DNA of 64,000 bases. It comes from Galeopsis tetrahit (taxonomy: Eukaryota > Streptophyta > Magnoliopsida > Lamiales > Lamiaceae). The notes below the pieces were generated by a model, which did not search any database, was not told the origin of the DNA, and saw only the letters and a list, made by a program, of their open reading frames with translations. This document shows, piece after piece, positions 30,859 through 45,156 of this stretch; the first letter of the stretch is position 1, and the number at the start of each line of letters is the position of its first letter. Location: the NCBI GenBank assembly GCA_963675135.1, contig OY776124.1, positions 22,628,066-22,692,065 of the forward strand, given 5' to 3'. The translations under genes were made by a program, and so were the position numbers.

Positions 30859-33000
30859 ATGAAGTGTTTTGTAGGATTGCTTGGTGACCAAGCAAACTTT
30901 ATGTTTTCTTTATTTTGCGGAAAATCGCATTCGTTAGTGCTAAAAAACTCTATAGTTTATCCCACTATAATGTGGAAGAGCACTTTCTCCGATTCATACA
31001 TTCTCTCTTTTTGAAAAGTTTCACTAATTGCAAAAGAGTTAACCATTACCAATTCACATTGGTTCTAGGGTTGTTGTTTTCTATAACTCGTTTATAGTGC
31101 CATTTAACCTCTAATATACCAAAATGAAGTGTTTTGTAGGATTGCTTGGTGACCAAGCAAACTTTATGTTTTCTTTATTTTGCGGAAAATCACATTCGTT
31201 AGTGCTCAAAAACTCTATAGTTTTATCCCACTATAATGTGGAAGTGCACTTTCTCCGATTCACTCATCCTCTCTTTTTGAAAAGTTTCACTAATTGCAAA
31301 AGAGTTAACAATTACCAATTCACATTGGTTCTAGGGTTGTTGTTTTCTATAATAGTGTCATGTAACCTCTAAAATACCAAAATGAAGTGTTTTGTAGGAT
31401 TGCTTGGTGACCAAGCAAACTTTATGTTTTCTTTATTTTGCGGAAAATCGCATTCGTTAGTGCTAAAAAACTCTATAGTTTATCCCACTATAATGTGGAA
31501 GTGCACTTTCTCCGATTCATACATTCTCTCTTTTTGAAAAGTTTCACTAATTGCAAAAGAGTTAACCATTACCAATTCACATTGGTTCTAGGGTTGTTGT
31601 TTTCTATAACTCGTTTATAGTGCCATTTAACCTCTAAAATACCAAAATGAAGTGTTTTGTAGGATTGCTTGGTGACCAAGCAAACTTTATGTTTTCTTTA
31701 TTTTGCGAAAAATCATATTCGTTAGTGCTAAAAAACTCTATAGTTTATCCCACTATAATGTGGACGTGCACTTTCTCCGATTCACTCATCCTCTCTTTTT
31801 GAAAAGTTTCACTAATTGCAAAAGAGTTAACCATTACCAATTCACATTGGTTCTAGGGTTGTTGTTTTCTATAATAGTGCCATTTAACCTCTAAAATACC
31901 AAAATGAAGTGTTTTGTAGGATTGCTTGGTGACCAAGCAAACTTTATATTTTCTTTATTTTGCGGAAAATCACATTCGTTAGTGCTAAAAAACTCTATAG
32001 TTTAATCCCACTATAATGTGGAAGTGCACTTTCTCCGATTCACTCATCCTCTCTTTTTGAAAAGTTTCACTAATTGTAAAAGAGTTAGCAATTACCAATT
32101 CACATTGGTTCTAGGGTTGTTGTTTTCTATAATAGTGTCATTTAACCTCTAAAATACCAAAATGAAGTGTTTTGTAGGATTGCTTGGTGACCAAGCAAAC
32201 TTTATGTTTTCTTTATTTTGCGGAAAATCGCATTCGTTAGTGCTAAAAAACTCTATAGTTTATCCCACTATAATGTGGAAGTGCACTTTCTCCGATTCAT
32301 ACATTCTCTCTTTTTGAAAAGTTTCACTAATTACAAAAGAGTTAACCATTACCAATTCACATTGGCTCTAGGGTTGTTGTTTTCTATAATAGTGCCATTT
32401 AACCTCTAAAATACCAAAATGAAGTGTTTTGTAGGATTGCTTGGTGACCAAGCAAACTTTATGTTTTCTTTATTTTGCGAAAAATCGCATTCGTCAGTGC
32501 TCAAAAACTCTATAGTTTAACCCACTATAATGTGGAAGTGCACTTTCATCGATTCACTCATTCTCTGTTTTTGAAAAGTTTCACTAAGTTCAAAAGAGTT
32601 AACCATTACCAATTCACATTGGTTCTAGGGTTGTTGTTTTCTATAACTCGTTTATAGTGCCATTTAACCTCTAATATACCAAAATGAAGTGTTTTGTAGG
32701 ATTGCTTGGTGACCAAGCAAACTTTATGTTTTCTTTATTTTGCGGAAAATCACATTCGTTAGTGCTCAAAAACTCTATAGTTTTATCCTACTATAATGTG
32801 GACGTGCACTTTCTCCGATTCACTCATCCTCTCTTTTTGAAAAGTTTCACTTATTGCAAAAGAGTTAACCATTACCAATTCACATTGGTTCTAGGGTTGT
32901 TGTTTTCTATAATAGTGTCATTTAACCTCTAAAATACCAAAATGAAGTGTTTTGTAGGATTGCTTGGTGACCAAGCAAACTTTATGTTTTCTTTATTTTG
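30859..33000 (+). repeat. Block duplicated 7012 bp away (copy at 37871-40012)
   Basis: Monomers 30859, 31124, 31382, 31647, 31905, 32162, 32419 and 32684 recur at +7012. The rare GGAAGAGCACTTTCTCC (instead of GGAAGTGCAC) is at 30974 and 37986 and links the copies. It appears once more at 53072, 15,086 bp beyond the second. Confidence 0.85.
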
Positions 33001-34750
33001 CGAAAAATCTCATTCCTCAGTGCTCAAAAACGCTATAGTTTAACCCACTATAATGTGGAAGTGCACTTTCATCGATTCACTCATTCTCTGTTTTTGAAAA
33101 GTTTCACTAATTGCAAAAGAGTTAACCATTACCAATTCACATTGGTTCTAGGGTTGTTGTTTTCTATAATAGTGCCATTTAACCTCTAAAATACCAAAAT
33201 GAAGTGTTTTGTAGGATTGCTTGGTGACCAAGCAAACTTTATGTTTTCTTTATTTTGCGAAAAATCATATTCGTTAGTGCTAAAAAACTCTATAGTTTAT
33301 CCCACTATAATGTGGACGTGCACTTTCTCCGATTCACTCATCCTCTCTTTTTGAAAAGTTTCACTAATTGCAAAAGAGTTAACCATTACCAATTCACATT
33401 GGTTCTAGGGTTGTTGTTTTCTATAATAGTGCCATTTAACCTCTAAAATACCAAAATGAAGTGTTTTGTAGGATTGCTTGGTGACCAAGCAAACTTTATA
33501 TTTTCTTTATTTTGCGGAAAATCACATTCGTTAGTGCTAAAAAACTCTATAGTTTAATCCCACTATAATGTGGAAGTGCACTTTCTCCGATTCACTCATC
33601 CTCTCTTTTTGAAAAGTTTCACTAATTGTAAAAGAGTTAGCAATTACCAATTCACATTGGTTCTAGGGTTGTTGTTTTCTATAATAGTGTCATTTAACCT
33701 CTAAAATACCAAAATGAAGTGTTTTGTAGGATTGCTTGGTGACCAAGCAAACTTTATGTTTTCTTTATTTTGCGGAAAATCGCATTCGTTAGTGCTAAAA
33801 AACTCTATAGTTTATCCCACTATAATGTGGAAGTGCACTTTCTCCGATTCATACATTCTCTCTTTTTGAAAAGTTTCACTAATTACAAAAGAGTTAACCA
33901 TTACCAATTCACATTGGCTCTAGGGTTGTTGTTTTCTATAATAGTGCCATTTAACCTCTAAAATACCAAAATGAAGTGTTTTGTAGGATTGCTTGGTGAC
34001 CAAGCAAACTTTATGTTTTCTTTATTTTGCGAAAAATCGCATTCGTCAGTGCTCAAAAACTCTATAGTTTAACCCACTATAATGTGGAAGTGCACTTTCA
34101 TCGATTCACTCATTCTCTGTTTTTGAAAAGTTTCACTAAGTTCAAAAGAGTTAACCATTACCAATTCACATTGGTTCTAGGGTTGTTGTTTTCTATAACT
34201 CGTTTATAGTGCCATTTAACCTCTAATATACCAAAATGAAGTGTTTTGTAGGATTGCTTGGTGACCAAGCAAACTTTATGTTTTCTTTATTTTGCGGAAA
34301 ATCACATTCGTTAGTGCTCAAAAACTCTATAGTTTTATCCTACTATAATGTGGACGTGCACTTTCTCCGATTCACTCATCCTCTCTTTTTGAAAAGTTTC
34401 ACTTATTGCAAAAGAGTTAACCATTACCAATTCACATTGGTTCTAGGGTTGTTGTTTTCTATAATAGTGCCATTTAACCTCTAAAATACCAAAATGAAGT
34501 GTTTTGTAGGATTGCTTGGTGACCAAGCAAACTTTATGTTTTCTTTATTTTGCGAAAAATCTCATTCGTCAGTGCTCAAAAACGCTATAGTTTAACCCAC
34601 TATAATGTGGAAGTGCACTTTCATCGATTCACTCATTCTCTGTTTTTGAAAAGTTTCACTAAGTTCAAAAGAGTTAACCATTACCAATTCACATTGGTTC
34701 TAGGGTTGTTGTTTTCTATAACTCGGTTATAGTGCCATTTAACCTCTAAT
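31647..34750 (+). repeat. Higher-order repeat: 6-monomer unit of 1552 bp, two tandem copies
   Basis: Starts 31647, 32162, 32419, 32684 and 32942 recur 1552 bp on. Rare markers in both copies are ACTTTATATTTTC (31941 and 33493) and ATTGTAAAAGAGTTAGC. The second monomer in each has TAGTTTAATCCC, a one-base insertion that breaks the usual open frame. Confidence 0.85.
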
Positions 34751-37700
34751 ATACCAAAATGAAGTGTTTTGTAGGATTGCTTGGTGACCAAGCAAACTTT
34801 ATGTTTTCTTTATTTTGCGAAAAATCACATTCGTTAGTGCTCAAAAACTCTATAGTTTTATCCCACTATAATGTGGACGTGCACTTTCTCCGATTCACTC
34901 ATCCTCTCTTTTTGAAAAGTTTCACTAATTGCAAAAGAGTTAACCATTACCAATTCACATTGGTTCTAGGGTTGTTGTTTTCTATAATAGTGCCATTTAA
35001 CCTCTAAAATACCAAAATGAAGTGTTTTGTAGGATTGCTTGGTGACCAAGCAAACTTTATGTTTTCTTTATTTTGCGGAAAATCACATTCGTTAGTGCTA
35101 AAAAAATCTATAGTTTATCCCACTATAATGTGGAAGTGCACTTTCTCCGATTCACTCATTCTCTGTTTTTGAAAAGTTTCACTAATTGCAAAAGAGTTAA
35201 CCATTACCAATTCACATTGGTTCTAGGGTTGTTGTTTTCTATAATAGTGTCATTTAACCTCTAAAATACCAAAATGAAGTGTTTTGTAGGATTGCTTGGT
35301 GACCAAGCAAACTTTATGTTTTCTTTATTTTGCGGAAAATCACATTCGTTAGTGCTAAAAAAATCTATAGTTTATCCCACTATAATGTGGAAGTGCACTT
35401 TCTCCGATTCACTCATTCTCTGTTTTTGAAAAGTTTCACTAATTGCAAAAGAGTTAACCATTACCAATTCACATTGGTTCTAGGGTTGTTGTTTTCTATA
35501 ATAGTGTCATTTAACCTCTAAAATACCAAAATGAAGTGTTTTGTAGGATTGCTTGGTGACCAAGCAAACTTTATGTTTTCTTTATTTTGCGGAAAATCAC
35601 ATTCGTTAGTGCTCAAAAACTCTATAGTTTTATCCCACTATAATGTGGAAGTGCACTTTCTCCGATTCACTCATCCTCTCTTTTTGAAAAGTTTCACTAA
35701 TTGCAAAAGAGTTAACAATTACCAATTCACATTGGTTCTAGGGTTGTTGTTTTCTATAATAGTGTCATTTAACCTCTAAAATACCAAAATGAAGTGTTTT
35801 GTAGGATTGCTTGGTGACCAAGCAAACTTTATGTTTTCTTTATTTTGCGGAAAATCGCATTCGTTAGTGCTAAAAAACTCTATAGTTTATCCCACTATAA
35901 TGTGGAAGTGCACTTTCTCCGATTCATACATTCTCTCTTTTTGAAAAGTTTCACTAATTGCAAAAGAGTTAACCATTACCAATTCACATTGGCTCTAGGG
36001 TTGTTGTTTTCTATAACTCGTTTATAGTGTCATTTAACCTCTAAAATACCAAAATGAAGTGTTTTGTAGGATTGCTTGGTGACCAAGCAAACTTTATGTT
36101 TTCTTTATTTTGCGGAAAATCACATTCGTTAGTGCTAAAAAAGCTCCATAGTTTATCCCACTATAATGTGGACGTGCACTTTCTCCGATTCACTCATCCT
36201 CTCTTTTTGAAAAGTTTCACTAATTGCAAAAGAGTTAACCATTACCAATTCACATTGGTTCTAGGGTTGTTGTTTTCTCTAATAGTGTCATTTAACCTCT
36301 AAAATACCAAAATGAAGTGTTTTGTAGGATTGCTTGGTGACCAAGCAAACTTTATGTTTTCTTTATTTTGCGGAAAATCGCATTCGTTAGTGCTAAAAAA
36401 CTCTATAGTTTATCCCACTATAATGTGGAAGTGCACTTTCTCCGATTCATACATTCTCTCTTTTTGAAAAGTTTCACTAATTGCAAAAGAGTTAACCATT
36501 ACCAATTCACATTGGTTCTAGGGTTGTTGTTTTCTATAACTCGTTTATAGTGCCATTTAACCTCTAAAATACCAAAATGAAGTGTTTTGTAGGATTGCTT
36601 GGTGACCAAGCAAACTTTATGTTTTCTTTATTTTGCGGAAAATCACATTCGTTAGTGCTAAAAAACTCCATAGTTTATCCCACTATAATGTGGACGTGCA
36701 CTTTCTCCGATTCACTCATCCTCTCTTTTTGAAAAGTTTCACTAATTGCAAAAGAGTTAACCATTACCAATTCACATTGGTTCTAGGGTTGTTGTTTTCT
36801 ATAATAGTGCCATTTAACCTCTAAAATACCAAAATGAAGTGTTTTGTAAGATTGCTTGGTGACCAAGCAAACTTTATGTTTTCTTTATTTTGCGGAAAAT
36901 CGCATTCGTTAGTGCTAAAAAACTCTATAGTTTATCCCACTATAATGTGGAAGTGCACTTTCTCCGATTCATACATTCTCTCTTTTTGAAAAGTTTCACT
37001 AATTGCAAAAGAGTTAACCATTACCAATTCACATTGGTTCTAGGGTTGTTGTTTTCTATAACTCGTTTATAGTGCCATTTAACCTCTAAAATACCAAAAT
37101 GAAGTGTTTTGTAGGATTGCTTGGTGACCAAGCAAACTTTATGTTTTCTTTATTTTGCGGAAAATCACATTCGTTAGTGCTAAAAAACTCCATAGTTTAT
37201 CCCACTATAATGTGGACGTGCACTTTCTCCGATTCACTCATCCTCTCTTTTTGAAAAGTTTCACTAATTGCAAAAGAGTTAACCATTACCAATTCACATT
37301 GGTTCTAGGTTTGTTGTTTTCTATAATAGTGCCATTTAACCTCTAAAATACCAAAATGAAGTGTTTTGTAGGATTGCTTGGTGACCAAGCAAACTTTATG
37401 TTTTCTTTATTTTGCGGAAAATCACATTCGTTAGTGCTAAAAAAATCTATAGTTTATCCCACTATAATGTGGAAGTGCACTTTCTCCGATTCACTCATTC
37501 TCTGTTTTTGAAAAGTTTCACTAATTGCAAAAGAGTTAACCATTACCAATTCACATTGGTTCTAGGGTTGTTGTTTTCTATAATAGTGTCATTTAACCTC
37601 TAAAATACCAAAATGAAGTGTTTTGTAGGATTGCTTGGTGACCAAGCAAACTTTATGTTTTCTTTATTTTGCGGAAAATCACATTCGTTAGTGCTCAAAA

Positions 37701-38135
37701 ACTCTATAGTTTTATCCCACTATAATGTGGAAGTGCACTTTCTCCGATTCACTCATCCTCTCTTTTTGAAAAGTTTCACTAATTGCAAAAGAGTTAACAA
37801 TTACCAATTCACATTGGTTCTAGGGTTGTTGTTTTCTATAATAGTGTCATTTAACCTCTAAAATACCAAAATGAAGTGTTTTGTAGGATTGCTTGGTGAC
37901 CAAGCAAACTTTATGTTTTCTTTATTTTGCGGAAAATCGCATTCGTTAGTGCTAAAAAACTCTATAGTTTATCCCACTATAATGTGGAAGAGCACTTTCT
38001 CCGATTCATACATTCTCTCTTTTTGAAAAGTTTCACTAATTGCAAAAGAGTTAACCATTACCAATTCACATTGGTTCTAGGGTTGTTGTTTTCTATAACT
38101 CGTTTATAGTGCCATTTAACCTCTAATATACCAAA

Positions 38136-41100
38136 ATGAAGTGTTTTGTAGGATTGCTTGGTGACCAAGCAAACTTTATGTTTTCTTTATTTTGCGGAAA
38201 ATCACATTCGTTAGTGCTCAAAAACTCTATAGTTTTATCCCACTATAATGTGGAAGTGCACTTTCTCCGATTCACTCATCCTCTGTTTTTGAAAAGTTTC
38301 ACTAATTGCAAAAGAGTTAACAATTACCAATTCACATTGGTTCTAGGGTTGTTGTTTTCTATAATAGTGTCATGTAACCTCTAAAATACCAAAATGAAGT
38401 GTTTTGTAGGATTGCTTGGTGACCAAGCAAACTTTATGTTTTCATTATTTTGCGGAAAATCGCATTCGTTAGTGCTAAAAAACTCTATAGTTTATCCCAC
38501 TATAATGTGGAAGTGCACTTTCTCCGATTCATACATTCTCTCTTTTTGAAAAGTTTCACTAATTGCAAAAGAGTTAACCATTACCAATTCACATTGGTTC
38601 TAGGGTTGTTGTTTTCTATAACTCGTTTATAGTGCCATTTAACCTCTAAAATACCAAAATGAAGTGTTTTGTAGGATTGCTTGGTGACCAAGCAAAATTT
38701 ATGTTTTCTTTATTTTGCGAAAAATCATATTCGTTAGTGCTAAAAAACTCTATAGTTTATCCCACTATAATGTGGACGTGCACTTTCTCCGATTCACTCA
38801 TCCTCTCTTTTTGAAAAGTTTCACTAATTGCAAAAGAGTTAACCATTACCAATTCACATTGGTTCTAGGGTTGTTGTTTTCTATAATAGTGCCATTTAAC
38901 CTCTAAAATACCAAAATGAAGTGTTTTGTAGGATTGCTTGGTGACCAAGCAAACTTTATGTTTTCTTTATTTTGCGGAAAATCACATTCGTTAGTGCTAA
39001 AAAACTCTATAGTTTAATCCCACTATAATGTGGAAGTGCACTTTCTCCGATTCACTCATCCTCTCTTTTTGAAAAGTTTCACTAATTGTAAAAGAGTTAA
39101 CAATTACCAATTCACATTGGTTCTAGGGTTGTTGTTTTCTATAATAGTGTCATTTAACCTCTAAAATACCAAAATGAAGTGTTTTGTAGGATTGCTTGGT
39201 GACCAAGCAAACTTTATGTTTTCTTTATTTTGCGGAAAATCGCATTCGTTAGTGCTAAAAAACTCTATAGTTTATCCCACTATAATGTGGAAGTGCACTT
39301 TCTCCGATTCATACATTCTCTCTTTTTGAAAAGTTTCACTAATTGCAAAAGAGTTAACCATTACCAATTCACATTGGCTCTAGGGTTGTTGTTTTCTATA
39401 ATAGTGCCATTTAACCTCTAAAATACCAAAATGAAGTGTTTTGTAGGATTGCTTGGTGACCAAGCAAACTTTATGTTTTCTTTATTTTGCGAAAAATCGC
39501 ATTCGTCAGTGCTCAAAAACTCTATAGTTTAACCCACTATAATGTGGAAGTGCACTTTCATCGATTCACTCATTCTCTGTTTTTGAAAAGTTTCACTAAG
39601 TTCAAAAGAGTTAACCATTACCAATTCACATTGGTTCTAGGGTTGTTGTTTTCTATAACTCGTTTATAGTGCCATTTAACCTCTAATATACCAAAATGAA
39701 GTGTTTTGTAGGATTGCTTGGTGACCAAGCAAACTTTATGTTTTCTTTATTTTGCGGAAAATCACATTCGTTAGTGCTCAAAAACTCTATAGTTTTATCC
39801 TACTATAATGTGGACGTGCACTTTCTCCGATTCACTCATCCTCTCTTTTTGAAAAGTTTCACTTATTGCAAAAGAGTTAACCATTACCAATTCACATTGG
39901 TTCTAGGGTTGTTGTTTTCTATAATAGTGCCATTTAACCTCTAAAATACCAAAATGAAGTGTTTTGTAGGATTGCTTGGTGACCAAGCAAACTTTATGTT
40001 TTCTTTATTTTGCGAAAAATCGCATTCGTCAGTGCTCAAAAACGCTATAGTTTAACCCACTATAATGTGGAAGTGCACATTCATCGATTCACTCATTCTC
40101 TGTTTTTGAAAAGTTTCACTAAGTTAAAAAGAGTTAACCATTACCAATTCACATTGGTTCTAGGGTTGTTGTTTTCTATAACTCGGTTATAGTGCCATTT
40201 AACCTCTAATATACCAAAATGAAGTGTTTTGTAGGATTGCTTGGTGACCAAGCAAACTTTATGTTTTCTTTATTTTGCGGAAAATCACATTCGTTAGTGC
40301 TCAAAAACTCTATAGTTTTATCCCACTATAATGTGGAAGTGCACTTTCTCCGATTCACTCATCCTCTGTTTTTGAAAAGTTTCACTAATTGCAAAAGAGT
40401 TAACAATTACCAATTCACATTGGTTCTAGGGTTGTTGTTTTCTATAATAGTGTCATGTAACCTCTAAAATACCAAAATGAAGTGTTTTGTAGGATTGCTT
40501 GGTGACCAAGCAAACTTTATGTTTTCATTATTTTGCGGAAAATCGCATTCGTTAGTGCTAAAAAACTCTATAGTTTATCCCACTATAATGTGGAAGTGCA
40601 CTTTCTCCGATTCATACATTCTCTCTTTTTGAAAAGTTTCACTAATTGCAAAAGAGTTAACCATTACCAATTCACATTGGTTCTAGGGTTGTTGTTTTCT
40701 ATAACTCGTTTATAGTGCCATTTAACCTCTAAAATACCAAAATGAAGTGTTTTGTAGGATTGCTTGGTGACCAAGCAAAATTTATGTTTTCTTTATTTTG
40801 CGAAAAATCATATTCGTTAGTGCTAAAAAACTCTATAGTTTATCCCACTATAATGTGGACGTGCACTTTCTCCGATTCACTCATCCTCTCTTTTTGAAAA
40901 GTTTCACTAATTGCAAAAGAGTTAACCATTACCAATTCACATTGGTTCTAGGGTTGTTGTTTTCTATAATAGTGCCATTTAACCTCTAAAATACCAAAAT
41001 GAAGTGTTTTGTAGGATTGCTTGGTGACCAAGCAAACTTTATGTTTTCTTTATTTTGCGGAAAATCACATTCGTTAGTGCTAAAAAACTCTATAGTTTAA

Positions 41101-42300
41101 TCCCACTATAATGTGGAAGTGCACTTTCTCCGATTCACTCATCCTCTGTTTTTGAAAAGTTTCACTAATTGCAAAAGAGTTAACAATTACCAATTCACAT
41201 TGGTTCTAGGGTTGTTGTTTTCTATAATAGTGTCATGTAACCTCTAAAATACCAAAATGAAGTGTTTTGTAGGATTGCTTGGTGACCAAGCAAACTTTAT
41301 GTTTTCATTATTTTGCGGAAAATCGCATTCGTTAGTGCTAAAAAACTCTATAGTTTATCCCACTATAATGTGGAAGTGCACTTTCTCCGATTCATACATT
41401 CTCTCTTTTTGAAAAGTTTCACTAATTGCAAAAGAGTTAACCATTACCAATTCACATTGGTTCTAGGGTTGTTGTTTTCTATAACTCGTTTATAGTGCCA
41501 TTTAACCTCTAAAATACCAAAATGAAGTGTTTTGTAGGATTGCTTGGTGACCAAGCAAAATTTATGTTTTCTTTATTTTGCGAAAAATCATATTCGTTAG
41601 TGCTAAAAAACTCTATAGTTTATCCCACTATAATGTGGACGTGCACTTTCTCCGATTCACTCATCCTCTCTTTTTGAAAAGTTTCACTAATTGCAAAAGA
41701 GTTAACCATTACCAATTCACATTGGTTCTAGGGTTGTTGTTTTCTATAATAGTGCCATTTAACCTCTAAAATACCAAAATGAAGTGTTTTGTAGGATTGC
41801 TTGGTGACCAAGCAAACTTTATGTTTTCTTTATTTTGCGGAAAATCACATTCGTTAGTGCTAAAAAACTCTATAGTTTAATCCCACTATAATGTGGAAGT
41901 GCACTTTCTCCGATTCACTCATCCTCTCTTTTTGAAAAGTTTCACTAATTGTAAAAGAGTTAACAATTACCAATTCACATTGGTTCTAGGGTTGTTGTTT
42001 TCTATAATAGTGTCATTTAACCTCTAAAATACCAAAATGAAGTGTTTTGTAGGATTGCTTGGTGACCAAGCAAACTTTATGTTTTCTTTATTTTGCGGAA
42101 AATCGCATTCGTTAGTGCTAAAAAACTCTATAGTTTATCCCACTATAATGTGGAAGTGCACTTTCTCCGATTCATACATTCTCTCTTTTTGAAAAGTTTC
42201 ACTAATTGCAAAAGAGTTAACCATTACCAATTCACATTGGCTCTAGGGTTGTTGTTTTCTATAATAGTGCCATTTAACCTCTAAAATACCAAAATGAAGT
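38136..42300 (+). repeat. Nested repeats: 8-monomer unit (2083 bp) and 3-monomer unit (780 bp)
   Basis: ATGTTTTCATTATTTTG (instead of TCTTTATT) is at 38441, 40524 and 41304, giving offsets of 2083 and 780 bp. AGCAAAATTTATG follows one monomer later in each copy. Flanking subtypes agree: 38136 to 40219, 38715 to 40798 to 41578, and 40533 to 41313. Confidence 0.85.
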
Positions 42301-45156
42301 GTTTTGTAGGATTGCTTGGTGACCAAGCAAACTTTATGTTTTCTTTATTTTGCGAAAAATCGCATTCGTCAGTGCTCAAAAACTCTATAGTTTAACCCAC
42401 TATAATGTGGAAGTGCACTTTCATCGATTCACTCATTCTCTGTTTTTGAAAAGTTTCACTAAGTTCAAAAGAGTTAACCATTACCAATTCACATTGGTTC
42501 TAGGGTTGTTGTTTTCTATAACTCGTTTATAGTGCCATTTAACCTCTAATATACCAAAATGAAGTGTTTTGTAGGATTGCTTGGTGACCAAGCAAACTTT
42601 ATGTTTTCTTTATTTTGCGGAAAATCACATTCGTTAGTGCTCAAAAACTCTATAGTTTTATCCTACTATAATGTGGACGTGCACTTTCTCCGATTCACTC
42701 ATCCTCTCTTTTTGAAAAGTTTCACTTATTGCAAAAGAGTTAACCATTACCAATTCACATTGGTTCTAGGGTTGTTGTTTTCTATAATAGTGCCATTTAA
42801 CCTCTAAAATACCAAAATGAAGTGTTTTGTAGGATTGCTTGGTGACCAAGCAAACTTTATGTTTTCTTTATTTTGCGAAAAATCGCATTCGTCAGTGCTC
42901 AAAAACGCTATAGTTTAACCCACTATAATGTGGAAGTGCACATTCATCGATTCACTCATTCTCTGTTTTTGAAAAGTTTCACTAAGTTAAAAAGAGTTAA
43001 CCATTACCAATTCACATTGGTTCTAGGGTTGTTGTTTTCTATAACTCGGTTATAGTGCCATTTAACCTCTAATATACCAAAATGAAGTGTTTTGTAGGAT
43101 TGCTTGGTGACCAAGCAAACTTTATGTTTTCTTTATTTTGCGAAAAATCACATTCGTTAGTGCTCAAAAACTCTATAGTTTTATCCCACTATAATGTGGA
43201 CGTGCACTTTCTCCGATTCACTCATCCTCTCTTTTTGAAAAGTTTCACTAATTGCAAAAGAGTTAACCATTACCAATTCACATTGGTTCTAGGGTTGTTG
43301 TTTTCTATAATAGTGCCATTTAACCTCTAAAATACCAAAATGAAGTGTTTTGTAGGATTGCTTGGTCACCAAGCAAACTTTATGTTTTCTTTATTTTGCG
43401 GAAAATCACATTCGTTAGTGCTAAAAAAATCTATAGTTTAACCCACTATAATGTGGAAGTGCACATTCATCGATTCACTCATTCTCTGTTTTTGAAAAGT
43501 TTCACTAAGTTAAAAAGAGTTAACCATTACCAATTCACATTGGTTCTAGGGTTGTTGTTTTCTATAATAGTGTCATTTAACCTCTAAAATACCAAAATGA
43601 AGTGTTTTGTAGGATTGCTTGGTGACCAAGCAAACTTTATGTTTTCTTTATTTTGCGGAAAATCGCATTCGTTAGTGCTAAAAAACTCTATAGTTTATCC
43701 CACTATAATGTGGAAGTGCACTTTCTCCGATTCATACATTCTCTCTTTTTGAAAAGTTTCACTAATTGCAAAAGAGTTAACCATTACCAATTCACATTGG
43801 CTCTAGGGTTGTTGTTTTCTATAATAGTGCCATTTAACCTCTAAAATACCAAAATGAAGTGTTTTGTAGGATTGCTTGGTGACCAAGCAAACTTTATGTT
43901 TTCTTTATTTTGCGAAAAATCGCATTCGTCAGTGCTCAAAAACTCTATAGTTTAACCCACTATAATGTGGAAGTGCACTTTCATCGATTCACTCATTCTC
44001 TGTTTTTGAAAAGTTTCACTAAGTTCAAAAGAGTTAACCATTACCAATTCACATTGGTTCTAGGGTTGTTGTTTTCTATAACTCGTTTATAGTGCCATTT
44101 AACCTCTAATATACCAAAATGAAGTGTTTTGTAGGATTGCTTGGTGACCAAGCAAACTTTATGTTTTCTTTATTTTGCGGAAAATCACATTCGTTAGTGC
44201 TCAAAAACTCTATAGTTTTATCCTACTATAATGTGGACGTGCACTTTCTCCGATTCACTCATCCTCTCTTTTTGAAAAGTTTCACTTATTGCAAAAGAGT
44301 TAACCATTACCAATTCACATTGGTTCTAGGGTTGTTGTTTTCTATAATAGTGCCATTTAACCTCTAAAATACCAAAATGAAGTGTTTTGTAGGATTGCTT
44401 GGTGACCAAGCAAACTTTATGTTTTCTTTATTTTGCGAAAAATCGCATTCGTCAGTGCTAAAAAACGCTATAGTTTAACCCACTATAATGTGGAAGTGCA
44501 CATTCATCGATTCACTCATTCTCTGTTTTTGAAAAGTTTCACTAAGTTAAAAAGAGTTAACCATTACCAATTCACATTGGTTCTAGGGTTGTTGTTTTCT
44601 ATAACTCGGTTATAGTGCCATTTAACCTCTAATATACCAAAATGAAGTGTTTTGTAGGATTGCTTGGTGACCAAGCAAACTTTATGTTTTCTTTATTTTG
44701 CGAAAAATCACATTCGTTAGTGCTCAAAAACTCTATAGTTTTATCCTACTATAATGTGGACGTGCACTTTCTCCGATTCACTCATCCTCTCTTTTTGAAA
44801 AGTTTCACTAATTGCGAAAGAGTTAACCATTACCAATTCACATTGGTTCTAGGGTTGTTGTTTTCTATAATAGTGCCATTTAACCTCTAAAATACCAAAA
44901 TGAAGTGTTTTGTAGGATTGCTTGGTGACCAAGCAAACTTTATGTTTTCTTTATTTTGCGGAAAATCACATTCATTAGTGCTAAAAAAATCTATAGTTTA
45001 TCCCACTATAATGTGGAAGTGCACTTTCTCCGATTCACTCATTCTCGGTTTTTGAAAAGTTTCACTAATTGCAAAAGAGTTAACCATTACCAATTCACAT
45101 TGGTTCTAGGGTTGTTGTTTTCTATAATAGTGTCATTTAACCTCTAAAATACCAAA
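42037..45156 (+). repeat. Higher-order repeat: 6-monomer unit of 1560 bp, two tandem copies
   Basis: Starts 42037, 42294, 42559, 42817 and 43082 recur at 43597, 43854, 44119, 44377 and 44642. GTGCACATTCATC with AAGTTAAAAAGAG marks the fourth monomer in both. The monomer at 43340 ends the first copy and is a chimera. This block is also an expanded relative of 39174-40200 (offset 2863). Confidence 0.85.
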
